DNA from: UBA2658 sp964617335
Lineage (GTDB): Bacteria > Bacillota > Clostridia > Oscillospirales > Oscillospiraceae
Reading direction: 5' to 3'
NCBI GenBank assembly: GCA_964617335.1
Contig: CAZTXG010000011.1
Span: 1 to 45,107 of the forward strand
DNA length: 45,107 nt
Numbering within the stretch: the first letter of the stretch is position 1; every line of letters starts with the position of its first letter. Below, piece after piece: positions 9,082-16,829 of this stretch. The notes beneath the pieces were generated by a model. The model made no database searches and was not told where the DNA came from. It saw nothing but the letters and a program-made list of their open reading frames with translations. The translations under genes and the position numbers were made by a program.

Positions 9082-10101
9082 CTATGGGGAATTTTCGCCG
9101 TAGCTTATAGTCTCTATAAGCCCTTGAAGTCTTTGGCTTTCCATTTCGCTTAATATCAGATAGGCGATAACTGTGCCAAGACCCGGCGCGGGCATTCTTA
9201 TAAGCCGGCGGCAAACGGCCCAAAGGGCATCTTCATACAGACTGTCTAAGTTTCCCTCGGTAATAAGGGAAAACTGTTTGGCGTAGGGGGAGGATGCTAT
9301 AATCTTCATAAGCTCATCCTCATTTTTGGCAGAGAGCATAGCCTTGATAAGACGGGGATTTAGCTTATAGCCAAGGGGTATGAGAAGTTTTTCTCCCCCT
9401 TCAAGGGAAGCGGGAAAATACCGCCGCAGCCTTAAAATGCCTGTTATATTAAGAAAATCTGCCCTCTTGCCCAAAAGCTCTGTGAGGGCTTTTTTATCCT
9501 GCTTTGAACAGTTTTTTACAACATAGGAAAAAATGCCGGAGTAATAGCGGTTTTCAAGGGCTATGCCTGCGTCCCTATGTTTTGGAAGGCCGGTTTCCGA
9601 AACTATGGGCAAGGTCTGCAATGTGCCGTAAAATATGCTGTGCTTTGTTGCCTGCAAAAGCTGCTTATAATCTCCGGCTCTGTCTAAAGCGGCAATATCC
9701 ACAGAGCAGCGAAGCTTTAAAAAATCTGCGGCTCGCAGGCTTAAATCAGATGGGGTCTTTGCGTGGAGGGCACGCAGCTTGCTCATTATAAATGAGCTTT
9801 CCGCCCCAGAGAGATAAAGCTTTATAAATTCCTTATCCTTTGGAGCAAGAAACCTGTATAGCTTGTGGTATTCTTCAAAAACTTTTTTCCCTGCCAGTAT
9901 CCTTATTTCTCCGGAGTCAGAGTATAAAGAAAGTCCCTGAAACCAGCTTCCCCAGGAAGGCTGACTCCGCAAGACATTTAGCATTTCTCCAAGGCTTTTA
10001 CAATCCCCAAGACTTTTCCACTCTTGCTGGGAAATCATCTTTCCGTACATGGCGGAAACCTTTGTTTCAGCTGCGGCATAGCGGATTTTTTCCTTAAGCA
10101 T
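9082..10101 (-). CDS. ntpC: V/A-type ATPase subunit C
   Basis: Subunit C links the central rotor stalk to the membrane ring. The 339-residue, mostly helical protein has the family-like N-terminus YAAAETKVSAMYGKMIS, repeated LKLRCSVDIAALDRA-type helices and VIAYLILSEMESQRLQGLIE at the C-terminus, as in archaeal and bacterial AtpC/NtpC. The ATG at 10101 overlaps the end of the upstream coiled-coil gene by eight bases, so translation is probably coupled. In most bacterial V-ATPase operons C lies after E; here it precedes I. Confidence 0.88.
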   Translation of the reverse strand: MLKEKIRYAAAETKVSAMYGKMISQQEWKSLGDCKSLGEMLNVLRSQPSWGSWFQGLSLYSDSGEIRILAGKKVFEEYHKLYRFLAPKDKEFIKLYLSGAESSFIMSKLRALHAKTPSDLSLRAADFLKLRCSVDIAALDRAGDYKQLLQATKHSIFYGTLQTLPIVSETGLPKHRDAGIALENRYYSGIFSYVVKNCSKQDKKALTELLGKRADFLNITGILRLRRYFPASLEGGEKLLIPLGYKLNPRLIKAMLSAKNEDELMKIIASSPYAKQFSLITEGNLDSLYEDALWAVCRRLIRMPAPGLGTVIAYLILSEMESQRLQGLIETISYGENSP

Positions 10102-10417
10102 CCCCGTTCACCACTAGCTTAAAAATCTTTTCCACCACGTCTTTTTCAAGGCGCTCATACCTTTTTCTTGCCGATTCGAGGTCTTGTCCAAGTTTTTCGT
10201 CCAGCTGCCTTATTTTTTCATCGGCAAGCTCTTTCTCTTTTTTCTGTGCCGCCGCTATATTTTTTTCGGCTTCGTCAAAGTGTTTTCTTTTAAGCTCGTC
10301 TATATGGGCGCCAACATATTCCTCAAAGCTGTTTTTCATAGAAACGGCCTCGTCGTATATATCTCTGGCGTCATTTTCAGAGTCTACAATCATATTCAGG
10401 ATTTCCATAGGCGTCAT
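10094..10417 (-). CDS. V/A-type ATPase subunit G/H-like coiled-coil protein
   Basis: A 107-residue, highly charged protein predicted to be one long coiled coil (EEYVGAHIDELKRKHFDEAE, ESARKRYERLEKDVVEKIF). As first gene of the V-ATPase operon with this composition, it most likely pairs with subunit E to form the peripheral stalk. No sharper motif is visible, so this rests on context and helical character. The start is the ATG at 10417 with AAGGGGTG upstream; a TTG at 10435 is less likely. Confidence 0.78.
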   Translation of the reverse strand: MTPMEILNMIVDSENDARDIYDEAVSMKNSFEEYVGAHIDELKRKHFDEAEKNIAAAQKKEKELADEKIRQLDEKLGQDLESARKRYERLEKDVVEKIFKLVVNGDA

Positions 10418-10453
10418 AAAAACACCCCTTTTCAAATCACTTATATCCGCTTC

Positions 10454-10481
10454 ATAATACCACCATTAAATCAAATTTCAA
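10454..10481 (-). promoter_or_regulatory. Putative sigma-A promoter of the V-ATPase operon
   Basis: Read on the minus strand, TTGAAA (10476-10481) and TATTAT (10454-10459) are 16 bp apart, about 35 bp upstream of the first operon gene. It faces away from the promoter at 10588-10616. Confidence 0.6.
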
Positions 10482-10587
10482 ATGTAATTTACGCTAAATA
10501 TTTATCTTTGTGAAAGAACTTTTCTGTTATAAAAGTGTAGCCTGCCCCAAAGCTTTTAAAAAACCCCGCCGCAGCTTTTAATATCAC

Positions 10588-10616
10588 TTTCCAGACATCG
10601 AAAAATAGTGTATAAT
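10588..10616 (+). promoter_or_regulatory. Putative sigma-A promoter of the phosphoglycerate mutase gene
   Basis: TTTCCA at 10588-10593 and a perfect TATAAT at 10611-10616 are separated by 17 bp, and the mutase start codon lies 50 bp downstream. Confidence 0.65.
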
Positions 10617-10665
10617 GTTACAAATATAAAAACTCTCACCGTTTATTTGCGAAAGGATAAATTTC

Positions 10666-11898
10666 ATGAAATATGTTTTGGTTATAGGCGACGGCATGGC
10701 TGATAATCCTGTCCCTGAGCTTGGAGGAAAAACTCCTCTGGAGTATGCTAACACCCCCGGAATTGACGCTCTGGCAAGAAAAAGCCTTATCGGCAGTGTG
10801 AAAACCTGCCCTGATGGCCTGCCTCCGGGAAGCGACACGGGAATTTTATCAATCTTTGGGGCAGACCCCAATATCTGCTACACAGGGCGCAGCCCTTTAG
10901 AGGCGGCAGCCACAGGTATAAAGCTTAAAAGCGGCGACGTTTCCTATCGCTGCAATATGATAGCCCTTGAAGATTCTGACAAAGCCTTTTCTGAAAAGAA
11001 AATTTTGTCCCACTCCGGCGGCTCTGTTGAAGGCGAGCAGTCTTTAGAGCTTATAAAGCACCTTTTTGCCCATCCGGATTTTTCGGCTTTGGCGGAAAAG
11101 GCTCATATGATAGTATACCCCGCCCCTTCCTTCCGGCATATTGCCGTTCAAAGCAGTGCCGACATAAAGGGCATAAAGCTTCACCCTCCCCATGACCATT
11201 TAGGAGAAGTCATAGGCGCATACCTTCCCTCAGGCTGTGAAAACGCGGCTGTGCTTTTGTCTTTAATGGAGCTTGCCCACAAGGTTTTGGACAGGCACCC
11301 CATAAACGAAAAGCGCAGGGCCGAGGGCAAGCTTCCCGCAAACGGCATTTGGTTCTGGGCGGAGGGAACCGGTGTTGAGCTGGAATCTTTTTACGATAAA
11401 TTCGGAAAAAAAGGCGCTGTTATTTCCGCTGTCCCCCTCTGCCACGGCATTGCAAACCTTTCAGGTCTTGATGTTATAATGGTAGATGGCGCAACAGGGG
11501 AAATTGACACAAACCTTGAAGGTAAGGTAAATGCCTGCATTGAGGCTCTCGGCGGCGATTATGACTTTGCCGCCATTCATGTGGAAGCTCCCGACGAATG
11601 CACCCACAACGGCGACCTCAAGGGAAAGCTCCAGTCCATAGAATGGCTGGACAGCCGTGTTCTTTCCCCTTTAACAAAGGTCTTGGACGAAAAAGCCATA
11701 GACTACCGTCTGCTTTTCATTTCTGACCATAAAACCCTTACCTCCACAAGAGGACACGACGGCGACCCTGTTCCCTTTATGATTTACGACAGCCGTTATA
11801 ACACAGGGGCAGGCCTTCTTTACACCGAAAGAGACGGGCAAAAAGGTCCTTACCTTGAAAAGGGTACAGACCTTATGCCAAAGCTTTTTGAGTTATAA
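10666..11898 (+). CDS. apgM: Cofactor-independent phosphoglycerate mutase (archaeal-type ApgM family)
   Basis: This 410-residue alkaline-phosphatase superfamily protein matches the archaeal-type 2,3-bisphosphoglycerate-independent phosphoglycerate mutase family, which interconverts 3- and 2-phosphoglycerate. The N-terminus has the metal-binding DGMADNPVPELGGKTPLE and PPGSDTGILSIFG, with the likely phosphoacceptor serine in GSDT. HVEAPDECTHNGD and LFISDHKTLTSTRGHDGDPV supply further metal ligands. Bacterial members of this family have also been annotated as proposed homoserine kinases, so the substrate is uncertain. GAAAGGA precedes the ATG. It has its own promoter and is followed by ispE. No glycolytic or threonine genes lie nearby to decide between the two roles. 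Confidence 0.9.
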   Translation: MKYVLVIGDGMADNPVPELGGKTPLEYANTPGIDALARKSLIGSVKTCPDGLPPGSDTGILSIFGADPNICYTGRSPLEAAATGIKLKSGDVSYRCNMIALEDSDKAFSEKKILSHSGGSVEGEQSLELIKHLFAHPDFSALAEKAHMIVYPAPSFRHIAVQSSADIKGIKLHPPHDHLGEVIGAYLPSGCENAAVLLSLMELAHKVLDRHPINEKRRAEGKLPANGIWFWAEGTGVELESFYDKFGKKGAVISAVPLCHGIANLSGLDVIMVDGATGEIDTNLEGKVNACIEALGGDYDFAAIHVEAPDECTHNGDLKGKLQSIEWLDSRVLSPLTKVLDEKAIDYRLLFISDHKTLTSTRGHDGDPVPFMIYDSRYNTGAGLLYTERDGQKGPYLEKGTDLMPKLFEL

Positions 11899-12009
11899 AA
11901 GCGCTTAAGGCCCCAAAGCATAGCTTTATCAATTTTTTTGAAATTCTATCGGCTTTCCTGTATAAACGTAAAGCAAAATAAAGGGGCAAAGTGCCGGAAA
12001 GGAGTCTTT

Positions 12010-12879
12010 ATGGGTGAAATAAGGGAAAAGGCCTATGCAAAGCTTAATCTTTCTCTGGACGTGGTTTCAAAGCTGCCGGACGGCTATCACGAGCTTTCAA
12101 TGGTCATGCAAAGTGTTGCCCTTTGCGACGAGCTGCAAATACGCCTTAAAGACAATAGCCAAATTCGTCTTAGTGTTAACCTGCCCTTTCTGCCCTGCGA
12201 CAACCGGAATATTGCGGCAAAGTCCGCCAGGGCCTTCTTTGAAAAAGTTGGTTTTAAAGGCGGCTGTGACATTGACATTAAAAAAAACATCCCTGTTTGC
12301 GCCGGCATGGGAGGCGGCTCTGCTGACGGGGCCGCTGTTCTGCGGGGATTAAATAAGCTTTTGGATAATCCTCTTTCCCGCAAGGAACTTTTGGAGCTTT
12401 CCTTCACCCTCGGCTCTGACCTGCCCTTTTGTATAGGCGGCGGAACAGCCCTTGCCAAGGGTAAGGGTGAGGTTTTAACTTCTCTTGCTCCCCTGCCCCA
12501 CTGCTTTATAGTTATTTGCAAGCCTAGTTTTTCCGTTTCCACTCCTGTGCTTTTTTCAAAAATTGACTCAAGGAGCATAAAATACAGGCCGGACACGGCA
12601 GGGATTTTAAGCTGTTTAGACAAGGGGGATTTGCCCGGCATCTGCCGAAGAATGTATAATGTTTTCGAGGAAGTTTTGCCCGAAACGCCAAAGGACGTCA
12701 GCCTTATTAAAAGAGTGCTTTTAGACTGCGGTGCCTTAGGGGCTGTTATGACAGGAACAGGCTCTGCGGTTTTTGGCATTTTTAATGAGGAAGAAAGTGC
12801 CGAAAATGCCCGCCTGCTTTTGCTTAAAAGCTATGACGAGGTTTTTTTAACCCAGCCTCAACCGGCAGTTGACATTTAA
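12010..12879 (+). CDS. ispE: 4-diphosphocytidyl-2-C-methyl-D-erythritol kinase IspE
   Basis: IspE phosphorylates CDP-methylerythritol in the MEP pathway to isoprenoid precursors. The 289-residue GHMP kinase starts with REKAYAKLNLSLDVVSKLPDGYHEL, has the ATP loop PVCAGMGGGSADGAAVLRGL, GSDLPFCIGGGTALAKGKGE, and the C-terminal GALGAVMTGTGSAVFGIF. The ATG at 12010 is chosen because AAGGAG lies seven bases upstream; the longer open frame to 11938 adds a non-conserved leader. The gene ends 78 bp before spoIIR, and the intervening hairpin at 12908-12950 may limit readthrough or mask the spoIIR ribosome site. Confidence 0.96.
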   Translation: MGEIREKAYAKLNLSLDVVSKLPDGYHELSMVMQSVALCDELQIRLKDNSQIRLSVNLPFLPCDNRNIAAKSARAFFEKVGFKGGCDIDIKKNIPVCAGMGGGSADGAAVLRGLNKLLDNPLSRKELLELSFTLGSDLPFCIGGGTALAKGKGEVLTSLAPLPHCFIVICKPSFSVSTPVLFSKIDSRSIKYRPDTAGILSCLDKGDLPGICRRMYNVFEEVLPETPKDVSLIKRVLLDCGALGAVMTGTGSAVFGIFNEEESAENARLLLLKSYDEVFLTQPQPAVDI

Positions 12880-12892
12880 GTTTTAAAAATTT

Positions 12893-12922
12893 GTATAAGC
12901 AGCAAAAAAACCGCCGATACTA
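12893..12922 (+). promoter_or_regulatory. Candidate sigma-F promoter of spoIIR
   Basis: GTATA at 12893-12897, a 15-bp spacer, then GCCGATACTA at 12913-12922 match the forespore sigma-F consensus (GYWTA, N15, GGNRANANTW) at every specified position except the second G of the -10. Transcription would begin at about 12929, inside the loop of the adjacent hairpin. In Bacillus subtilis spoIIR is a sigma-F gene, which agrees with this reading. Confidence 0.7.
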
Positions 12923-12950
12923 TGTTTTAGAATACATAGTAAGGCGGTTT
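12908..12950 (+). promoter_or_regulatory. Hairpin overlapping the spoIIR ribosome site
   Basis: AAACCGCC (12908-12915) pairs with GGCGGTTT (12943-12950), and TACTATG (12918-12924) with CATAGTA (12935-12941), around a 10-nt loop. The right arm holds the likely spoIIR ribosome site AAGGCGG (12941-12947). In readthrough mRNA from ispE this site would be paired; in a transcript starting at the sigma-F start the left arm would be missing. A weak terminator role is the alternative, although no clean T run follows. Confidence 0.65.
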
Positions 12951-12957
12951 ATCTTTT

Positions 12958-13569
12958 ATGAAACTTGAAAAACATCTGAAAATATGGGAAATATCCCTGC
13001 TTTTTGCCCTTTGTGTCAGCCTATGCACAGGTCTTTGGGCAGGGGCAAGGCAAAGGCAGCTGTCCGGCGAGCTTGTGCGGCTTCACGTTATCGCCCAGTC
13101 GGACAGTGCCGAGGACCAGCAGCTAAAGCTTAAGGTTCGGGACAGCGTTCTTTTGGCCTTAGAGCCAAAGCTTAAAGCGGCTGAAAATCCCCAAGAGGCG
13201 GCGGCTATTATTGAAGAAAACCTTCCCCTTCTCTGTGATATTGCCGACACAGTCTCGAAAAATGCGGGCATGGAATATTCTTCGAGAGCCAGTCTCGCTG
13301 TGGAAAACTACCCCAGCCGTGAATATGAGGGTTTTGCCCTGCCTGCCGGAGATTATCTCTCCCTTAAAATAAGCCTTGGCGAGGGCAGGGGTCAAAACTG
13401 GTGGTGCGTGGTTTTTCCGCCCCTATGTTTAAATGCTGCCAGCGAAACCGAGGCTATTGAAACTCTTTCCGACAGCTCACAGGAGATTATCACCCTAGAC
13501 GGCGAAGAATACAGGCTTAAATTTCATGTTATCGAAATTTATGAAAAGCTTCGCTCTTATCTCACTTGA
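12958..13569 (+). CDS. spoIIR: Stage II sporulation protein R (SpoIIR)
   Basis: SpoIIR is the forespore-made signalling protein that triggers SpoIIGA to process pro-sigma-E in the mother cell. The 203-residue product has an N-terminal signal/anchor (WEISLLFALCVSLCTGLWAG, about residues 10-29), then the characteristic LVRLHVIAQSDSAEDQQLKL and KVRDSVLLAL, and a C-terminal WWCVVFPPLC segment typical of the family. The protein would be exported across the forespore membrane. The ribosome site AAGGCGG lies ten bases before the ATG inside a hairpin, and a sigma-F-like promoter sits just upstream. Presence of this gene supports a spore-forming host. Confidence 0.95.
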   Translation: MKLEKHLKIWEISLLFALCVSLCTGLWAGARQRQLSGELVRLHVIAQSDSAEDQQLKLKVRDSVLLALEPKLKAAENPQEAAAIIEENLPLLCDIADTVSKNAGMEYSSRASLAVENYPSREYEGFALPAGDYLSLKISLGEGRGQNWWCVVFPPLCLNAASETEAIETLSDSSQEIITLDGEEYRLKFHVIEIYEKLRSYLT

Positions 13570-13594
13570 CAATTACTTCCGCTGATGGTAACAT
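13566..13594 (+). promoter_or_regulatory. Sigma-A promoter of the riboswitch-P-type ATPase unit
   Basis: A perfect TTGACA at 13566-13571 overlaps the spoIIR stop codon and is followed after 17 bp by TAACAT at 13589-13594. The predicted start at about 13601 is just before the riboswitch aptamer. Confidence 0.75.
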
Positions 13595-13601
13595 GGCCTT
13601 A

Positions 13602-13727
13602 ATTCTCCGTGGGGGAGTAGTCGGCGCGAATACGCGTTCCAAGTCAACATCATGGCAGTTTTTTTGCCTGGCTTGCATTAAATGACCAGACTCATGGATG
13701 GGCGCTGCCTATCCATGGGTTTTTTTA
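13602..13727 (+). ncRNA. yybP-ykoY (Mn2+) riboswitch with terminator expression platform
   Basis: The leader contains the conserved GGGGGAGTAG loop segment (13611-13620), GTCAACAT (about 13643-13650) and CCAGACTCATGGA (about 13686-13698). P1 would be TCCGTG (13606-13611) with CATGGA (13693-13698). CGCGAATACGCG forms a small internal hairpin. The CATGGA strand is also the left arm of a terminator: 13691-13703 pairs with 13707-13719, followed by seven Ts (13720-13726). P1 and the terminator are therefore mutually exclusive, and metal binding should favour readthrough into the cation ATPase. yybP-ykoY RNAs are known Mn2+ sensors often found before cation pumps. Confidence 0.88.
13691..13727 (+). 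terminator. Regulatory terminator of the Mn2+ riboswitch
   Basis: CTCATGGATGGGC pairs with GCCTATCCATGGG around a three-base loop, then TTTTTTT. The left arm overlaps the 3' strand of aptamer P1, which is the usual ON-switch architecture. Confidence 0.85.
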
Positions 13728-13808
13728 TTTAGCCGTCTTTTAAGGTTTTTGCCCCCCTTATCTACCCCTTTTTCGGAGAGCCTTAGCCAAAAAATGGAGG
13801 AATTTACA

Positions 13809-16472
13809 ATGAAGCATTATATCAGCGAGATTGCGGATGTTCTGCGGGAAACCGCCAGCTCGCCCAAGGGCCTTGACTGTCAGGAGGCAGAAAGGCGCCT
13901 TGAGGAAAATGGCAAGAACAAACTTGTAGAGGGGGAAAAGGATTCCCTCATAAAACGCTTTTTCCAGCAGATGGCAGACCCCATGATAATCATACTTGTG
14001 GTTGCCGCCCTTATTTCAGCTGTAACCACCATGTATTCAAATTCCCTCGGCGGTGAAACAGAGGGCTTTGCCGAAGTATTTATCATCCTTTTTGTTGTAA
14101 TTGTAAACGCTGTTTTAGGTGTTTATCAAGAAAACAAGGCGGAAAAGGCCCTTTTAGCCCTGCAGGAAATGGCCTCCTCCACCAGTAAGGTTCTTCGTGA
14201 CGGAAAAATAAGTATAATTAAATCCGAAGACATAGTTGTCGGTGATGTGATTGTTTTAGAGGCAGGTGACGCTGTCCCCGCCGATGGACGAGTAATAGAA
14301 TCCAACAGCCTTAAAATCGAAGAAGCCGCCCTTACAGGGGAGAGCGTTGCTGTGGATAAATTCATAGATGTGCTGTTTCTCCGTGAGAAAAATGACATTT
14401 CTTTAGGCGACCGCAAAAACATGGTATACATGGGCAGCACCGTTGTTTACGGCCGTGGTCTTGCTGTTGTAACAGCCACAGGCATGGCAACAGAAATGGG
14501 CAAAATTGCCGATGCCATCCACAAGGCAAAAGAAAGCCTAACCCCCCTGCAAATAAAGCTTGCCCAGCTCTCCCATGTGCTTACCTGGCTTGTTTTGGGC
14601 ATATGCGCCCTTATTTTCGGCATTGGCCTTATCCGTGCCGGAAGCTTCACTGCGGAGATAGTTTTAGACAGCTTTATGCTGGCGGTTTCCCTTGCCGTTG
14701 CCGCAATTCCCGAGGGGCTTGTTGCCGTTGTCACCATAGTTTTATCTGTGGGCGTCACCAATATGAGCCGCAAAAATGCCATTATACGCAAGCTTACCGC
14801 TGTTGAAACCCTTGGCTGCACCCAGATTATCTGCTCTGACAAAACCGGCACCCTTACCCAGAACAAAATGACCGTTGTTGAAAACTACGGCTCCGACACA
14901 GAGCTTTTGGCAAAGGCCATGGCCCTGTGCTGTGATGCAGAGCTGACAAGGCAGGAAACTATCACAGGCGAGCCTACGGAATGCGCCCTTGTTTCCTGGG
15001 CAAATTCCCTTGGTCTTAAAAAATATGAGCTTTTAGAAAAGTCTCCCCGCATAGGCGAGGCCCCCTTTGACAGCTCCAGAAAAATGATGAGCACCGTTCA
15101 CAAAACCGAAAACGGCATAGTCCAGTACACAAAGGGCGCTCCGGACGAAGTTATTAAGCTTTGCACAAGCTACCTTAAAGACGGAGCTGTTACCCCCATA
15201 AGTGAGGCTGTTCGTGAGGAAATCACTGCCGCAAACAAGGCCATGGCAGATAAGGCCCTGCGGGTTTTGGCAGTTGCCAAAAGGCTTCATGAGGCTTCTC
15301 CGGAAAACTTTGAACCGGCTGCCCTTGAAAAAGACCTCTGCTTTATCGGCCTTGTGGGCATGATTGACCCTGTTCGCCCAGAGGTTAAAAGCGCCATAGA
15401 GGAATGCCGTCATGCCGGAATCCGCCCCATAATGATTACCGGCGACCATATAGACACCGCCTCTGCCATAGCAAGAGAGCTTGGCATCCTAAAGGGTGAC
15501 GACACAGCCCTTACAGGCTACCAGCTATCTGAAATGGGCGACGAGGAATTCGAAAGACGCTTTCGTGACATTTCAGTATATGCAAGGGTTCAGCCCGAGC
15601 ATAAGGTGCGCATAGTAAACGCCTGGAAAAGGGCCGGCTTTATAACCGCCATGACCGGAGACGGAGTTAACGACGCTCCCTCCATAAAATCTGCCGACAT
15701 TGGCGTGGGCATGGGCATAACCGGCACCGACGTAACCAAAAACGTGGCCGACATGGTGCTTGCCGACGATAACTTTGCAACTATTGTCAGCGCCGTTAAG
15801 GAAGGCCGCAGGGTATATGATAATATCCGCAAGTCCATTCAGTTTCTTTTAAGCTCCAATATAAGCGAGGTCATGAGCATATTCTTCGCAACGGTTTTCG
15901 GCTTTGTCATTTTAAGCCCTGTTCACCTGCTTTGGATAAACCTTGTGACAGACTCCTTCCCCGCTCTGGCTCTGGGGCTTGAAAAGTCCGAGCCTGATGT
16001 AATGCGCCGCAAGCCCAGAAGCTCCACAGACGGTGTTTTCGCAAACGGTGTTGGCATTGACATTGCCTATCAAGGCTTCATTTTAACTGTTTTAACCCTT
16101 GGTGCTTATTTTATCGGTCACAGGATTGAGTCCGGCCTGTGGGAAATTGCAAACAGCAGCGACGGCACAACCATGGCCTTTCTAACCCTTTCCATGTCTC
16201 AGATTTTCCACAGCTTTAATATGCGCTCCCAAAGGGGCAGCATCTTTGCCCTTCCCAACCAAAACAAGGCTCTTTGGCTGGCAGGCATAGCAAGCCTTTT
16301 ATCCACCACAGCCATACTTTATATCCCCTTCCTTTCCAATGCCTTCGGCTTTGAGCACGTAAACACTGTTGAATACTTTATTGCTCTTGCAATTTCTGCT
16401 TGCATAATTCCCATTGTAGAGTTTGTGAAGTTCTTCCAGCGCAAGGCGGCAAAGGGCAAAAAAACAGCTTAA
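13809..16472 (+). CDS. P-type cation-transporting ATPase (PMR1/PacL type, predicted Mn2+/Ca2+ pump)
   Basis: An 887-residue P2A-type ATPase. It has the N-terminal cation ATPase domain, TGES in the actuator domain (LTGESVAVDK), IPEGLVAVVTIVLSVGV in M4, the phosphorylation site CSDKTGTLTQ (Asp about residue 344), KGAPDEV in the nucleotide domain, TGDGVNDAPSIKSADIG, and NLVTDSFPALALG in M6. These match Ca2+/Mn2+ pumps of the secretory-pathway/PacL group. The ATG at 13809 follows GGAGG closely; the longer open frame back to 13698 runs through the riboswitch terminator and is not coding. Control by a yybP-ykoY riboswitch makes Mn2+ export the best-supported role, but the transported ion is inferred. 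A hairpin follows the stop. Confidence 0.94.
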   Translation: MKHYISEIADVLRETASSPKGLDCQEAERRLEENGKNKLVEGEKDSLIKRFFQQMADPMIIILVVAALISAVTTMYSNSLGGETEGFAEVFIILFVVIVNAVLGVYQENKAEKALLALQEMASSTSKVLRDGKISIIKSEDIVVGDVIVLEAGDAVPADGRVIESNSLKIEEAALTGESVAVDKFIDVLFLREKNDISLGDRKNMVYMGSTVVYGRGLAVVTATGMATEMGKIADAIHKAKESLTPLQIKLAQLSHVLTWLVLGICALIFGIGLIRAGSFTAEIVLDSFMLAVSLAVAAIPEGLVAVVTIVLSVGVTNMSRKNAIIRKLTAVETLGCTQIICSDKTGTLTQNKMTVVENYGSDTELLAKAMALCCDAELTRQETITGEPTECALVSWANSLGLKKYELLEKSPRIGEAPFDSSRKMMSTVHKTENGIVQYTKGAPDEVIKLCTSYLKDGAVTPISEAVREEITAANKAMADKALRVLAVAKRLHEASPENFEPAALEKDLCFIGLVGMIDPVRPEVKSAIEECRHAGIRPIMITGDHIDTASAIARELGILKGDDTALTGYQLSEMGDEEFERRFRDISVYARVQPEHKVRIVNAWKRAGFITAMTGDGVNDAPSIKSADIGVGMGITGTDVTKNVADMVLADDNFATIVSAVKEGRRVYDNIRKSIQFLLSSNISEVMSIFFATVFGFVILSPVHLLWINLVTDSFPALALGLEKSEPDVMRRKPRSSTDGVFANGVGIDIAYQGFILTVLTLGAYFIGHRIESGLWEIANSSDGTTMAFLTLSMSQIFHSFNMRSQRGSIFALPNQNKALWLAGIASLLSTTAILYIPFLSNAFGFEHVNTVEYFIALAISACIIPIVEFVKFFQRKAAKGKKTA

Positions 16473-16505
16473 GACCGAAATGTTTTTCACACTTCGGCCT
16501 TAAGG
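16457..16505 (-). terminator. Terminator of the XRE regulator gene; hairpin at the ATPase gene end
   Basis: CTTAAG-A-CCGAA (16468-16479) pairs with TTCGG-C-CTTAAG (16493-16504). On the minus strand the stem is followed by CTG and a run of Ts, so it should terminate the XRE gene. On the plus strand there is no T run. Confidence 0.55.
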
Positions 16506-16520
16506 CGGTAAAACTTGGGA

Positions 16521-16739
16521 CTATAAAGATTTATCTTCCTTGCTTGGAACATATCTTGCGATAGACTCCAAAGGACAATCTAAAATTCTGCAAAGGTCAT
16601 TGAGCGTAACCGTGGATAATGGCTTGTTATTACGCAGACGGGTGAGCGTGCTGCTGCTGATTTTGCAGGTGTTAATTAAATAGTAGGTGCTGATTCCTTT
16701 TTCCTTAAGGGTTTCCCAAAACCTGTCATAGATAATCAT
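16521..16739 (-). CDS. Small XRE-family helix-turn-helix regulator
   Basis: A 72-residue protein that is almost entirely one Cro/CI-type helix-turn-helix domain: YDRFWETLKEKGISTYYLIN, then ISSSTLTRLRNNKPLSTVTL and NDLCRILDCPLESIARYVP. It resembles the short HTH_26-like regulators. The ATG at 16739 with AAGGTGAG upstream is preferred to a longer reading from 16763. It is transcribed divergently from the 52-residue small protein at 16830. A TGTAA-N8-TTACA dyad in the shared intergenic space is a plausible operator. Its target is unknown. Confidence 0.85.
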   Translation of the reverse strand: MIIYDRFWETLKEKGISTYYLINTCKISSSTLTRLRNNKPLSTVTLNDLCRILDCPLESIARYVPSKEDKSL

Positions 16740-16763
16740 TTGCTCACCTTCCTTTGACATCAT

Positions 16764-16781
16764 TGTAATTTGAAGGTTACA
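16764..16781. promoter_or_regulatory. Inverted repeat between the XRE gene and the small-protein gene
   Basis: TGTAA (16764-16768) and TTACA (16777-16781) are separated by eight bases, immediately upstream of the -35 of the small-protein promoter. Its position between divergent genes, one of them a DNA-binding regulator, suggests an operator. Confidence 0.4.
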
Positions 16782-16783
16782 TA

Positions 16784-16812
16784 TTGACTATGTTCGATAA
16801 AACGCCTATAAT
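16784..16812 (+). promoter_or_regulatory. Strong sigma-A promoter of the 52-residue protein gene
   Basis: TTGACT at 16784-16789 and TATAAT at 16807-16812 with a 17-bp spacer, 17 bp before the start codon. Confidence 0.8.
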
Positions 16813-16829
16813 ATGGTCGAGGTGATTAT

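Noticed and set aside
7109..9223. Longer form of V-ATPase subunit I starting at 9223
   Set aside because: The extra 65 residues overlap the upstream subunit C gene and are non-conserved; AAGGAGG before the ATG at 9028 settles the start.
13698..13808. N-terminal extension of the P-type ATPase
   Set aside because: It would be translated from the riboswitch terminator; GGAGG before 13809 and the family N-terminus favour the shorter form.
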